From assembly GCF_023205095.1 (NCBI RefSeq), contig NZ_CP046242.1:2841001-2905000 (forward strand): a stretch of DNA of 64,000 nt, given 5' to 3'. The position numbers and the translations under genes are program-made. The notes beneath the pieces were generated by a model. It was not told the origin of the DNA. It saw only the letters and a list, made by a program, of their open reading frames with translations, and did no database searches. This stretch comes from Bizionia sp. M204. GTDB taxonomy: Bacteria; Bacteroidota; Bacteroidia; Flavobacteriales; Flavobacteriaceae. Shown piece by piece: positions 55,658-64,000 of the stretch. Every line of letters starts with the position of its first letter. The stretch's first letter is position 1.

Positions 55658-56446
55658 ATGAGTAAGAGCGTGTATTATTACACCCCATTGGGCAAGGATG
55701 ATTCCGAGATAGAACAAGCTATACAGCAAAAAGCTAAAGAACACTCTGAAGAAGGTTTTTGGAAGGCTTATGACCGGTTGCGGGAAGAAGGCAAGCCATG
55801 GAACCATAAACGCGTGCACAGGGTTTATGTTTCGTTGGGACTTCCTTTGAGGAGAAAAGCAAAGAAACGTTTGCCTGCACGTGTTAAAGAACCTTTAGAA
55901 GTGCCAAATGAACTTAACCATACCTGGAGTATGGATTTTGTAACTGATGTATTGGAAAACAAGAGGCGTTTTCGAGCCTTTAATATCATTGATGATTTCA
56001 ATAGAGAGGCCCTTCATATAGAAATAGATTTTTCACTGACCAGTAATCGGGTGGTTTGGGTGCTTAATCACCTAATCAATAAAAAGGGTAAGCCCCAAAA
56101 GATACGTATGGACAACGGACCAGAGTTTATAGCAAAGATAGCCTTTGAATGGAGCCAGATGCACGAGATAGACTTTAAATACATTCAACCGGGGAAACCC
56201 ACTCAAAATGCCTTTATAGAACGGTTCAACGGCTCATATAGAAGAGGTGTATTGAATAAATATATATTTGAGCATATTGACCAAGTGAGGGAACAAACCC
56301 AAATTTGGATGGACGATTACAACAATAAAAGACCACATGATGCTCTGGGAAAGGTACCACCAATAAAATATGCGAAACTTAATTCTACTTTGGCTAGCCA
56401 AAGTAGAATTAAAAACAATAACTTTATGGAAGTTTTAGAAAATTAA
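55658..56446 (+). CDS. IS3 OrfB (DDE integrase domain)
   Basis: The stand-alone ORF of 262 residues starts at the ATG at 55658, but the natural product is a fusion with OrfA. The catalytic DDE integrase region is present: D in [11 protein letters not shown] in RMDNGPEF and E in [16 protein letters not shown]. These carry the D-x(n)-D-x35-E spacing of the IS3/rve family. The HTH_21-like segment [20 protein letters not shown] precedes it. A 30-base perfect palindrome lies inside the 3' coding end (56381-56410). Confidence 0.92.
   Translation: MSKSVYYYTPLGKDDSEIEQAIQQKAKEHSEEGFWKAYDRLREEGKPWNHKRVHRVYVSLGLPLRRKAKKRLPARVKEPLEVPNELNHTWSMDFVTDVLENKRRFRAFNIIDDFNREALHIEIDFSLTSNRVVWVLNHLINKKGKPQKIRMDNGPEFIAKIAFEWSQMHEIDFKYIQPGKPTQNAFIERFNGSYRRGVLNKYIFEHIDQVREQTQIWMDDYNNKRPHDALGKVPPIKYAKLNSTLASQSRIKNNNFMEVLEN
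56381..56410. repeat. 30-bp perfect palindrome within orfB 3' end
   Basis: The halves AATTCTACTTTGGCT and AGCCAAAGTAGAATT are exact reverse complements with no loop. Flanking A and T residues extend it by two pairs. It encodes [12 protein letters not shown] near the protein end. It could block read-through or act in IS regulation. Confidence 0.85.
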
Positions 56447-56551
56447 GCAGTTCTAATCTGGGGAAGCTTACATTTCTTCCACTTTTAATTAAGCCGTATA
56501 AAATGTCAACCAAATTTTCGTAAATTAAACCTGACTAAATTTAAGCACTTT

Positions 56552-56887
56552 ATGAAAAACCTTATTTCTATACTACTTATTAGTTGCTTTGGATTCACGT
56601 GTGCTGCGCAAAAAATGTTTTCCGTTCAATATGCCAATCAAGCAGATGTAAAAGTGTTTGTAGTTGACTACGAAAGTCAAGCAGATCTAAAAGTTTATAA
56701 AGTAGAATATGCCAATCAAGCAGGGAAAAATGATGGTAAATGGTTTTTTACGGAATATGGAAATCAGGCAAAAAAGAAAATATACTATGTAGATTATCAA
56801 AACCAAGCTGATCTCAAAATCTACTTTGTTGAATATGAAAATCAAGCTGGTTGGCGCAATAAAGCCAAACAGCATTTACTGTATTAA
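56552..56887 (+). CDS. DUF6150-family secreted repeat protein
   Basis: The 111-residue protein has a signal peptide (MKNLISILLISCFGFTCAAQ) and then five or six copies of a roughly 15-20 residue unit with the pattern V-x-Y-x-N-Q-A-D/G-x-K-V/I-x-x-V (YANQADVKVFVVDYESQADL, then KVYKVEYANQAG, TEYGNQAKKKIYYVDYQNQA). This is the DUF6150 signature as I know it. The regular strand-turn pattern suggests a small beta-solenoid or propeller-like fold. The function is unknown. The gene lies just past the IS3 element with a patatin gene downstream. Confidence 0.75.
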   Translation: MKNLISILLISCFGFTCAAQKMFSVQYANQADVKVFVVDYESQADLKVYKVEYANQAGKNDGKWFFTEYGNQAKKKIYYVDYQNQADLKIYFVEYENQAGWRNKAKQHLLY

Positions 56888-56948
56888 TGGGTTGTTTTTA
56901 TTTAGGATTATGTATTTTCGTTTAATTATTAATTCTCATTTGTAAGTA

Positions 56949-57725
56949 ATGAAAAGAAAAAATACAATAGGGCTTGTATTGTCTGGAGGTGGTTACAGAG
57001 GTATTGCGCATATTGGCGTATTGAAAGCCATGAAGGAATTAGGTATTAAACCCGATTACATTTCTGGAACCAGTGCTGGTGCCATTGTTGGATCCTTATA
57101 TGCTGCTGGTCATTCTAGCGATAAAATTTTTGATTTTTTCTCCAATACAGAATTGTTTACATATCATAATTACACTTTAAAAAAGCCCGGATTAATTGAT
57201 GGCTCTAAAATTGAAAACATTTTAAAAACCTATTTTAAAGAAGATAGTTTTGAAGCTTTAAAAACACCCATGTATATTGCTACAACTGATTTAGTTCACG
57301 CTAAAACACGCTACTTTAATTCAGGCCCAATTATAAAACCCATTATAGCATCATCTTCTGTTCCTGGTGTTTTTTCACCAGTGGTTTTTAATGATTTTCT
57401 TTTATGCGATGGTGGTGTTACCAATAACTTTCCCGTGGAACCTCTATTAATTACATGTGATAAAATTATTGGTGTATTTTTAAATTCGCTTCTAGAAACT
57501 TCAAAAGATAAGCTAACTTCTACCAAGTCTGTTTTAGAAAGAGCGTACAAAATTACACGTGTTAATGCTTCTGAAAATAAATTTAAATCCTGTGATGTTT
57601 TCATTGCACCTAAAGAACTAGGTAAGCATGAAATTTTCTCGAAAACACATGCCAAAGAGATTTTTGAAATGGGCTACCAAGAAGCAAAATTGCAGTTAAC
57701 TGCATTTTATAAGAATTCTAAATAG
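56949..57725 (+). CDS. Patatin-like phospholipase family protein
   Basis: This 258-residue serine hydrolase has an intact patatin dyad: oxyanion GGGYRG (13-18), nucleophile S42 in GTSAG (40-44) and D154 in LCDGGVTNN (D-G-G/A motif). No signal peptide or membrane helix is seen, so it is a cytosolic or peripherally bound lipid acyl hydrolase, in the RssA-like subgroup by size. Substrates are phospholipids or acyl esters by family precedent. The gene is single. Confidence 0.93.
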   Translation: MKRKNTIGLVLSGGGYRGIAHIGVLKAMKELGIKPDYISGTSAGAIVGSLYAAGHSSDKIFDFFSNTELFTYHNYTLKKPGLIDGSKIENILKTYFKEDSFEALKTPMYIATTDLVHAKTRYFNSGPIIKPIIASSSVPGVFSPVVFNDFLLCDGGVTNNFPVEPLLITCDKIIGVFLNSLLETSKDKLTSTKSVLERAYKITRVNASENKFKSCDVFIAPKELGKHEIFSKTHAKEIFEMGYQEAKLQLTAFYKNSK

Positions 57726-57756
57726 TCTAGTTTTCTCTGATTTAAAAGATGTTTAA

Positions 57757-57903
57757 TTAGCCTTCCTTCGATTTTGCCATTATAGCTTTTAAGCGTTCTT
57801 TGCGCAAGGCTTTTTCGGCTTTTTTCTTATCAATTTTTCTATTGAGAAGTTTGGTGTGCTTGGCCTTATTTTTCGTGTTTTTCTGACCCTTCGGTTTTGG
57901 CAT
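57757..57903 (-). CDS. 48-residue basic small protein
   Basis: The frame from the ATG at 57903 encodes MPKPKGQKNTKNKAKHTKLL, NRKIDKKKAEKALRKERLKA and IMAKSKEG before TAA. About 40% of residues are Lys or Arg and the second half is a predicted basic helix. It has a proper start and stop, and no stop codons occur within. It is convergent to the patatin gene, and its 5' side faces the TamB promoter region. Similar tiny basic proteins occur in Flavobacteria; a nucleic-acid or ribosome-binding role is inference only. Confidence 0.6.
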   Translation of the reverse strand: MPKPKGQKNTKNKAKHTKLLNRKIDKKKAEKALRKERLKAIMAKSKEG

Positions 57904-58071
57904 AATAGTGATTTTATAGATCGTGTGAAATTAAATAAATAGCCTACTAAATTTCACCAATGATAGATAAAATAGTGCTAAAAAGTATAATTTTAGTTAA
58001 ATTTCCTTTAAACCGGATGTTTTACAGCTATTAATAATTGTTTTAAAGTACATTCACAAGTATTAAAATAA

Positions 58072-58079
58072 TAAATTTG
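58072..58079 (+). promoter_or_regulatory. Candidate -7 element for tamB
   Basis: TAAATTTG matches the Bacteroidota TAnnTTTG consensus and ends 17 bases before the TTG start at 58097. An upstream TTG-rich segment near 58038 is a weak -33 candidate. The transcript leader would be very short. Confidence 0.4.
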
Positions 58080-58096
58080 TAATTCAGATAAATTGC

Positions 58097-61000
58097 TTGA
58101 AGGAAACGGAAAATAAAGACATACAACAGCCTACACCTAAAAAAAAGAAAAGGTTTAGATTCTTAAAAATAATCGGACGGATTATTTTAGGGATTCTCTT
58201 GCTGTTATTTTTGCTCATTCTGTTTATTCGGAGTCCTTGGGGACAAGATATTATTGTTACCAAAGCCGTTTCTTTTCTGTCTAGTAAAACTAAAACCAAA
58301 GTAGCCGTTGAAAAACTGTTTATCACCTTTGATGGCGATATACAATTAGACGGACTGTATCTGGAAGACACTAAAGGCGACACATTAATTTATTCAAAAT
58401 CCTTGGAGGCTAATGTTCCATTATGGGCTTTAATTCAAGGCAATGGCATTGGTGTGGACGGTTTGGAATGGGAAGGTGTTCGCGCTAACATCACCCGAAA
58501 AGACACCATTCAAGGGTTTAATTTTCAGTTTATAATTGATGCTTTTGCAAATGAAGAACCTACACCCGTTGAAGCAGACACGACCTCGGCACCTTTAAAT
58601 ATAATTCTAGGAAAACTGAATTTTATAGATTTTGACGTGGTTTATAACGATGCCGTTACAGGAATTGACAGTCGTTTTAAAATAGGAAAACTGGTGGCAG
58701 ATATGGATAAAACCGATTTGGAAACCATGACGTTTAATGCTTCGGAATTAGAGCTCGCCGATAGCCATATTAAATTTCATCAACTACCAGTTCCGGAAAC
58801 ACCGGATACTGAACCAACCACATTACCGTTAATTACCGTTGATGAAATAACGCTGACTAATGTGTTTGCGGATTACCAAAGCAAAGCCGATAACCTGGCG
58901 TTAACCGCATCCATTAAGGAGTTTTATGCTGAAGTGCCCAATATAGATTTAACTAATAAGCTTTTTGAAGTTGATGAGTTTCGACTAAAAAACTCAACCA
59001 TCACGCTTAAAACAGAAACGGAAAATAATGTTGTTAAGGAAAAAGTAGAAGAAGTTTCTAAAGAAATTGAAAACGAAATAATGGCATTTGAGTGGCCAGA
59101 ATTACAACTCAAAATTGGAGAAATAGATTTAGAAAATAATAATTTCAGCTACTTCGTGAACAATGAAAAAGGCAAAAAAGGTGTTTTTAATTCCAATGCT
59201 ATTGTATTAACGGAAATCAATTTTCAAGCAAACACAATTCTGCTAAAAGATAAAATGGCAGAATTAGATTTAGAAGAAGCATCTTTTAAAGAAATTTCAG
59301 GAATCGATTTAAAAAACGTGCAATTCAATCTCAATGCTTCCGATAAGAAACTAAATGTATCAGATTTAAAGATAGCTTTAAATAAAAATGACATACAAGG
59401 AAATTTACAGTTGGACTATCCATCTTTAGCCAATTTAATAAAAGTTCCAGAGCTGTCTAAAGTTGCTTTAAATTTGCCGGCATTTAAAATAGCACTTCAA
59501 GATGTATTTTTAATTCAACCCGACTTAAAATCCAATGAATATTTAAAAACCTTGAGCAAAAACCAAATTACTGGAACTATAAAAGCCAATGGTTATTTGT
59601 CCGACATTAACTTATCAAAAATGATAATTAATTGGAGTAATACAAAAATTTCAGCCAATGGAAGTATTCAAAACGTAACCAATCCTGATGCGCTAGCGTT
59701 TAATATTCCAGCTTTTTCCGCGGTTACAAAACGGTCTGATATTATAAAATTCGTAGAAGAAGATAGTTTAGGAATTAGTCTTCCAAAGGATGTGAAATTT
59801 GCAGGAAACGCCACCGGAAACCTCAATGATATTACTGCCGAGGCAAAATTAACTACCACTCAAGGGATTGCTACCATTGAAGGTATGTATAAAAATGCTG
59901 AAACTTTGGAGTTCCATGCAGATTTGGCCGTGGAGGATTATAAGCTGAATGAATTACTTAAAAACGACCAATTGGGTGCTTTAAATTTAAAAATTGTAGC
60001 CCAAGGAAAAGGTGATAATATTAATAATCTTGATGCTAGTTTAGAAGCTACCGTTTCTAGTTTTAAATACAATAATTATGATGTAAACGATTTAAAATTA
60101 GTTGGCGATATTAAAAATGGTACTGGAAATATTACCTCTAATTATAAAGACAAAAACTTAAATGCCAATGTGTATGCTACCGTTGTTTTAGATTCCATAG
60201 CACCAGAGGTTACAGCTGAATTAGATATTATTGGAGCGGATTTACAAGCCTTGGGTCTAATGGAACGAAACGTGAAAACAGGTATGAAAATTTATGCCGA
60301 TTTTAAAGGGAATAGCAGCAGTTTTGATTTAGCAACCATTGTAGATAGAGGTGTGTTTGTATATGATGAAAAGAGTTATTTGTTAGGCGATTTGAATATG
60401 CTAGCCCACGTAAGAAAGGATACAACTTCAGTTTCTGTAAAGAATAAAATGGTCGATTTACTATTGGAATCCAATACCGATCCAGAAACCTGGACTAAAT
60501 CTTTAAGGCATCATGTATTAAGTTATTTTTATCGTGATGAAGTTGTTTCGGATAGTATTGACAATCCCGTGAATTTAAAACTTCGTGGAAAAATTAGCCA
60601 ATCGCCTATTTTAAACGATGTGTTTGTTGTAAACATTCAAGATTTGGATACCATTCATATTGCTGTGGATTTTAAAGAAGCTGAACGGAAACTTAAAGCC
60701 AATATAACCGCACCACATATTAACTATAGTGATTATGAATTGGATAGTTTGGCGTTTTCTATGGATACAGATTTGGAGAAATTCAATTTCAATTTGGGTT
60801 TTAATGAAATAGTTGCAGGGCCATTAAATATTCAAAAAACGATGATTTCTGGAAATCAAATTAATAATGAATTATCTCTAGAATTCACTGCCTACCATGA
60901 TGAGGAAATTTTAACTCAAATTTTTAGTGGGATTACTGGCACAAGTGAGGAATTACGATTCCATGTGGAACCAGCTAATTTAACTATAAATAAACAATCT

Positions 61001-63211
61001 TGGAATATACCAGAGGCTAATGAAATGCTTATTTATCCAAATAAACTGGAATTTAATGCCTTTAAATTCAGCAAAGGAAATCAGGCGTTTGAAATTACAG
61101 ACAAACTTCCAAATATAGATAAAGATCATGTTGCCGTCGATTTTAAGAATTTTAAATTAAGTGAATTTTTAAGCTATTTTAATCCAGATGATAAGATTGC
61201 TTCTGGCGACTTAAACGGTGATTTTATTTTAGAAGAACCTTTTGGAAACACTGGAATTGTTGCGGATTTAGATATCTCAAAATTACAATTTATGGATGTT
61301 AATTTAGGGACTTTTACCGTAGATGCACAATCCTTGAATAATGATAGTTATGATTTTAATGCCAAAATGAAAGGAGGCGAAATTGATTTAGATTTAAAAG
61401 GCGATTATATAGCGAGTCAATCGGGTGCGGAACTAAATCTTAATTTAGATATTAACCAGTTTAATATGGCGGCTTTAAATGGTTTCTCTCAAGGTGAAAT
61501 AACCGAAACCGATGGGTATTTTTCTGGTAATTTTAAATTAAGTGGTACAACTAGAGAACCAAAATACACTGGGCAATTAGAATTTAACGATGCAGATTTT
61601 AAAGTGGCCATGTTCAATTCGGCTTTCACACTACAAAATGAAACCTTGAATATTGATAATTCTGGATTGTCCATGACTAATTTTACCATTCAGGATGAAA
61701 ACCAAAGCACTTTTGAAATGTCTGGAAAAATTGGCACCGAAAATTTCATTAATCCAACTTTCGACTTACAAGTCACGGCCAATGATTTTCAAGTTCTTAA
61801 TGCTACAAAAGAAGACAATGATTTTCTATATGGAAATGCCAGTTTTGCTGGGAGTGCTAAAATAACTGGCGATTTACAAGTGCCCAAAATAGACATGGAC
61901 ATGACCATAAGTTCAGATACGGATGTTACTTATATTTTACCGTCAGCTACGGTAAATGTGGAAGAGCGTGATGGTGTTGTTGTGTTTGTAAATCGGGAAA
62001 ATCCAGATGCTATTTTAACTAGAACAACAGAAAAAACAGCAACTATAAAAGGTTTGGATATTGCAGCACTTTTAAAAATAGGAAAAGAAGCAACCGTAAC
62101 GATTATTTTGGATGAGCAAACAGGCGATAATTTTAAAGTATCTGGTGAAGGTGATTTTAATATGACCATGAACCCAAATGGGAATGTTAGACTTTCAGGT
62201 GTTTACGAAGTTTTATCTGGTCATTATGAATTAAATTTATATAAAATAGTAAACCGAAAATTCAATTTGGTTCCAGGTAGTCGTGTTACATGGTCTGGGG
62301 ATCCTTTTGATGCAAAACTAGATGTTAAAGCAGTTTATCAAGTAGAAGCATCGGCTTCACCATTAATGGCTCCTGTTTATTCAGGAAGTGACCCGGCAGT
62401 TAAAGGGAAATTCCGACAAGTGTTGCCCTATTATGTGTTTTTAAATATTTCGGGACAACTTATGGAACCTGAAATTGCCTTCAATTTGGATATGCCAGAG
62501 GAGGAACAAGGTGCAATTGGTGGACAGGTATATGGTAGAATTCAGCAATTAAATAATCAGGAGGATGAATTAAATCGACAAGTTTTTTCACTTTTGGTGT
62601 TGAACCGTTTTTACCCAGATCCCGGTAGCGATGGTAGTTCTGGAGGCGTGGCTTCCATAGCACGAGATAATTTAAACGATGCCGTAGCAGATCAGCTTAA
62701 TATGTTTTCCGATAAATTATTAGGAAATTCTGGTTTCGAACTCGATTTTGGACTAAATAGTTTTACGGATTACCAAGGCACATCACCGCAACAACGTACG
62801 CAATTAGATATTGCAGCACAGCAAAAACTATTTGATGATCGTTTAATTGTACGTGTTGGTAGCGAAGTAGATATTGAAGGAAGCAGTTCTACTGGCGAAG
62901 AAACACCAATAATTGGTAATGTAAGTATCGAGTATTTGCTAACTGAAAGTGGTCGTTATCGTTTAAAAGGTTTTAGTAGAAATGAATTTGAAAACGTAAT
63001 TGATGGGCAAACCGTAGTGAGTGGAATAGCCTTAATTTTCACACAGGAATTTAATAAGTATAATGAACTTTGGGATGCCTTGTTTAAATCTGAAACAGAA
63101 AAAGAAAAGGCTGAAAAAGCGAAAAAAGAAGCTGAAAAGCAAGCTGCTAAAGAAAAAAGGAAGAAAAAAGAAGAAGCTACTAATAATAGTATTGAAGAAA
63201 AAAAGAACTAA
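58097..63211 (+). CDS. TamB-like translocation and assembly module protein
   Basis: This very large inner-membrane-anchored periplasmic protein has 1704 residues. The N-terminal membrane helix (about 24-48: IIGRIILGILLLLFLLILFI) follows a basic stretch, then an AsmA-like segment (GQDIIVTKAVSFLSSKTKTK, LDGLYLEDTKGDTLIYSKSL). Long repetitive beta sequence forms the periplasm-spanning groove. The C-terminal DUF490/TamB domain (about 1260-1640, including PYYVFLNISGQLMEPEIAFN and the later FELDFGLNSFTDYQ) would meet the outer membrane partner. The tail (about 1665-1704) is a Lys/Glu-rich helix. The start codon is TTG at 58097; no better ATG precedes the membrane helix. The BamA-like partner gene follows after 26 bases. 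Confidence 0.9.
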   Translation: MKETENKDIQQPTPKKKKRFRFLKIIGRIILGILLLLFLLILFIRSPWGQDIIVTKAVSFLSSKTKTKVAVEKLFITFDGDIQLDGLYLEDTKGDTLIYSKSLEANVPLWALIQGNGIGVDGLEWEGVRANITRKDTIQGFNFQFIIDAFANEEPTPVEADTTSAPLNIILGKLNFIDFDVVYNDAVTGIDSRFKIGKLVADMDKTDLETMTFNASELELADSHIKFHQLPVPETPDTEPTTLPLITVDEITLTNVFADYQSKADNLALTASIKEFYAEVPNIDLTNKLFEVDEFRLKNSTITLKTETENNVVKEKVEEVSKEIENEIMAFEWPELQLKIGEIDLENNNFSYFVNNEKGKKGVFNSNAIVLTEINFQANTILLKDKMAELDLEEASFKEISGIDLKNVQFNLNASDKKLNVSDLKIALNKNDIQGNLQLDYPSLANLIKVPELSKVALNLPAFKIALQDVFLIQPDLKSNEYLKTLSKNQITGTIKANGYLSDINLSKMIINWSNTKISANGSIQNVTNPDALAFNIPAFSAVTKRSDIIKFVEEDSLGISLPKDVKFAGNATGNLNDITAEAKLTTTQGIATIEGMYKNAETLEFHADLAVEDYKLNELLKNDQLGALNLKIVAQGKGDNINNLDASLEATVSSFKYNNYDVNDLKLVGDIKNGTGNITSNYKDKNLNANVYATVVLDSIAPEVTAELDIIGADLQALGLMERNVKTGMKIYADFKGNSSSFDLATIVDRGVFVYDEKSYLLGDLNMLAHVRKDTTSVSVKNKMVDLLLESNTDPETWTKSLRHHVLSYFYRDEVVSDSIDNPVNLKLRGKISQSPILNDVFVVNIQDLDTIHIAVDFKEAERKLKANITAPHINYSDYELDSLAFSMDTDLEKFNFNLGFNEIVAGPLNIQKTMISGNQINNELSLEFTAYHDEEILTQIFSGITGTSEELRFHVEPANLTINKQSWNIPEANEMLIYPNKLEFNAFKFSKGNQAFEITDKLPNIDKDHVAVDFKNFKLSEFLSYFNPDDKIASGDLNGDFILEEPFGNTGIVADLDISKLQFMDVNLGTFTVDAQSLNNDSYDFNAKMKGGEIDLDLKGDYIASQSGAELNLNLDINQFNMAALNGFSQGEITETDGYFSGNFKLSGTTREPKYTGQLEFNDADFKVAMFNSAFTLQNETLNIDNSGLSMTNFTIQDENQSTFEMSGKIGTENFINPTFDLQVTANDFQVLNATKEDNDFLYGNASFAGSAKITGDLQVPKIDMDMTISSDTDVTYILPSATVNVEERDGVVVFVNRENPDAILTRTTEKTATIKGLDIAALLKIGKEATVTIILDEQTGDNFKVSGEGDFNMTMNPNGNVRLSGVYEVLSGHYELNLYKIVNRKFNLVPGSRVTWSGDPFDAKLDVKAVYQVEASASPLMAPVYSGSDPAVKGKFRQVLPYYVFLNISGQLMEPEIAFNLDMPEEEQGAIGGQVYGRIQQLNNQEDELNRQVFSLLVLNRFYPDPGSDGSSGGVASIARDNLNDAVADQLNMFSDKLLGNSGFELDFGLNSFTDYQGTSPQQRTQLDIAAQQKLFDDRLIVRVGSEVDIEGSSSTGEETPIIGNVSIEYLLTESGRYRLKGFSRNEFENVIDGQTVVSGIALIFTQEFNKYNELWDALFKSETEKEKAEKAKKEAEKQAAKEKRKKKEEATNNSIEEKKN

Positions 63212-63237
63212 AAGCGCGATAAATAAAATAGTATAAA

Positions 63238-64000
63238 TTGAAACCGTACCAAACATTTAAACACATTTGTATGCTTATTTGGATAGGGAGTTTTTACTCT
63301 TGTAGCATAACTAAGCAGATTCCAGAAGATGAACGTTTGTACACAGGCGCTACGCTTACCATTGAGTCTGATAGTACTATTGTAAACGAATCAGGTTTGA
63401 AATCTGAATTAGAATCGGTTTTACGTCCGGAACCAAATTCCACCTTTTTAGGTATGCATCTTGGCTTGTATTACTATTATAAAAATCAGAAAGAAAAACC
63501 TGGATTTATTAATCGTTGGCTCTACAAACAGTTTGGTGAAGAACCCGTTTATCAATCGGATGTGGAAACCTATGAAATTGAAGACTTACTATTAAACCGA
63601 TTAGAAAACAGAGGGTTTTTCTATAGTCGTGCAGCTTCAGCTTTTGAAGAAACTGAAAATAAAGCCTCATTAAATTATACGGTTACTGTTCCAAAACCAT
63701 ATAGAATGGCTAGCTACACAATGGATTCCATGCCTGTTAGCATTCATGAAACTATGGAGAAATTGGTGTCGGAATCGCAGTTTAAAAATGGTATGCGTTT
63801 CGATTTGAATAACATGAAATTAGAACGTCAGCGTATTGATAAGGCTCTTAAAAGCAAAGGCTATTTTAATTTTAATGATAATTTTTTAATTTTTGAAGCA
63901 GACACAAATCAATATTCTAATAAAAACTTCGACTTATTCTTAAAATTAAAAAACGAAGTGCCTAAAAAAAGTTTGATTCCATATAAAATTTCAAAAGTTA
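63238..64000 (+). CDS. TamA/BamA-like outer membrane assembly protein, partial
   Basis: Only the N-terminal 254 residues are visible. I choose TTG at 63238 because it gives a lipoprotein-type signal: a basic n-region KPYQTFKH, then hydrophobic ICMLIWIGSFYSC with Cys22 as the lipid site. Starting at ATG 63271 would leave no basic n-region. Mature sequence has POTRA-like alternation (DERLYTGATLTIESDSTIVN, LLLNRLENRGFFYSRAASAF, RQRIDKALKSKGYFNFNDNF, with the typical LxxxGYFxx and NRGFFY text). The gene follows tamB, so the pair probably forms the translocation and assembly module (TAM) for outer membrane proteins. Confidence 0.85.
   Translation, partial: MKPYQTFKHICMLIWIGSFYSCSITKQIPEDERLYTGATLTIESDSTIVNESGLKSELESVLRPEPNSTFLGMHLGLYYYYKNQKEKPGFINRWLYKQFGEEPVYQSDVETYEIEDLLLNRLENRGFFYSRAASAFEETENKASLNYTVTVPKPYRMASYTMDSMPVSIHETMEKLVSESQFKNGMRFDLNNMKLERQRIDKALKSKGYFNFNDNFLIFEADTNQYSNKNFDLFLKLKNEVPKKSLIPYKISKV

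Larger units (their letters stand above)
55252..56472 (+). mobile_element. IS3-family insertion sequence
   Basis: The element is bounded by imperfect terminal inverted repeats starting TGTAAGCTTCCC (55252 rightward, 56472 leftward) with the TG...CA ends typical of IS3. Inside lie orfA (55305-55583) and orfB (55658-56446). The length is 1221 bases, as usual. No 3- or 4-base target duplication is evident (left flank GGG, right flank TTT), so the ends may have been changed by recombination. The element is intact and probably active. Confidence 0.85.

Overview
This window looks like chromosomal DNA of a marine-type flavobacterium (Bacteroidota, Flavobacteriaceae). The evidence is low GC, almost no Shine-Dalgarno sequences, TAnnTTTG-type promoter elements, SusC/SusD and TonB-dependent receptors, type IX secretion (T9SS) sorting domains of types A and B, and several families that I recognise as flavobacterial (DUF6520, DUF6266, DUF6150). 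I cannot name the genus from the sequence alone.

Region 1, about 1-22,700, is ordinary core genome. A leftward block holds rnpA, an S41 C-terminal processing peptidase and a partial OmpA-like gene, followed by an M1 aminopeptidase, an S8 subtilase and a metallo-beta-lactamase-fold hydrolase. Two membrane transporters (SLC13-type and Na+/H+ antiporter type) run rightward. Then come lepA, an outer-membrane beta-barrel receptor, a PD40 lipoprotein with tandem copies of its own 3' end, an M28 peptidase, a DUF4345 protein, dusB, a LolC/E-like permease, rbfA, methylmalonyl-CoA epimerase and a CAT-anticodon tRNA whose acceptor stem fits tRNA-Ile2.

Region 2, about 22,700-30,140, is an accessory segment directly downstream of the tRNA. 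It has a DUF6266 pseudogene with an in-frame stop, short tandem repeats, a dinD homologue, a two-gene restriction-modification-like pair (a large N6-adenine methylase fusion plus a small protein with a D...ExK signature), an XRE regulator beside a perfect inverted repeat, and a 600-base gene-free stretch full of strong RNA or DNA hairpins.

Region 3, about 30,140-40,840, is a peptide-uptake style locus: SusC, SusD and an S9 prolyl-oligopeptidase rightward, then a leftward pair of a tiny four-cysteine secreted DUF6520 protein and a MauE/DoxX-like redox membrane protein. It ends in a 7-base tandem repeat array, a truncated AraC regulator, a small DNA-binding-like ORF and a truncated PilO-like fragment.

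Region 4, about 40,840-56,470, is a surface and toxin island: a T9SS type A protein, a 2169-residue SpvB/RHS polymorphic toxin with a C-terminal domain resembling HYD1-type ADP-ribosyltransferases, candidate immunity genes, a lipoprotein, a giant repeat-containing T9SS type B adhesin and a complete IS3-family element with an A AAA AAG frameshift site. A 17-base palindrome is shared between the leader of this island and the leader of the TonB receptor at 13.5 kb.

Region 5, about 56,500-64,000, returns to core genome: a DUF6150 repeat protein, a patatin-like phospholipase, a 48-residue basic protein, and a TamB-TamA pair whose second gene runs off the window.
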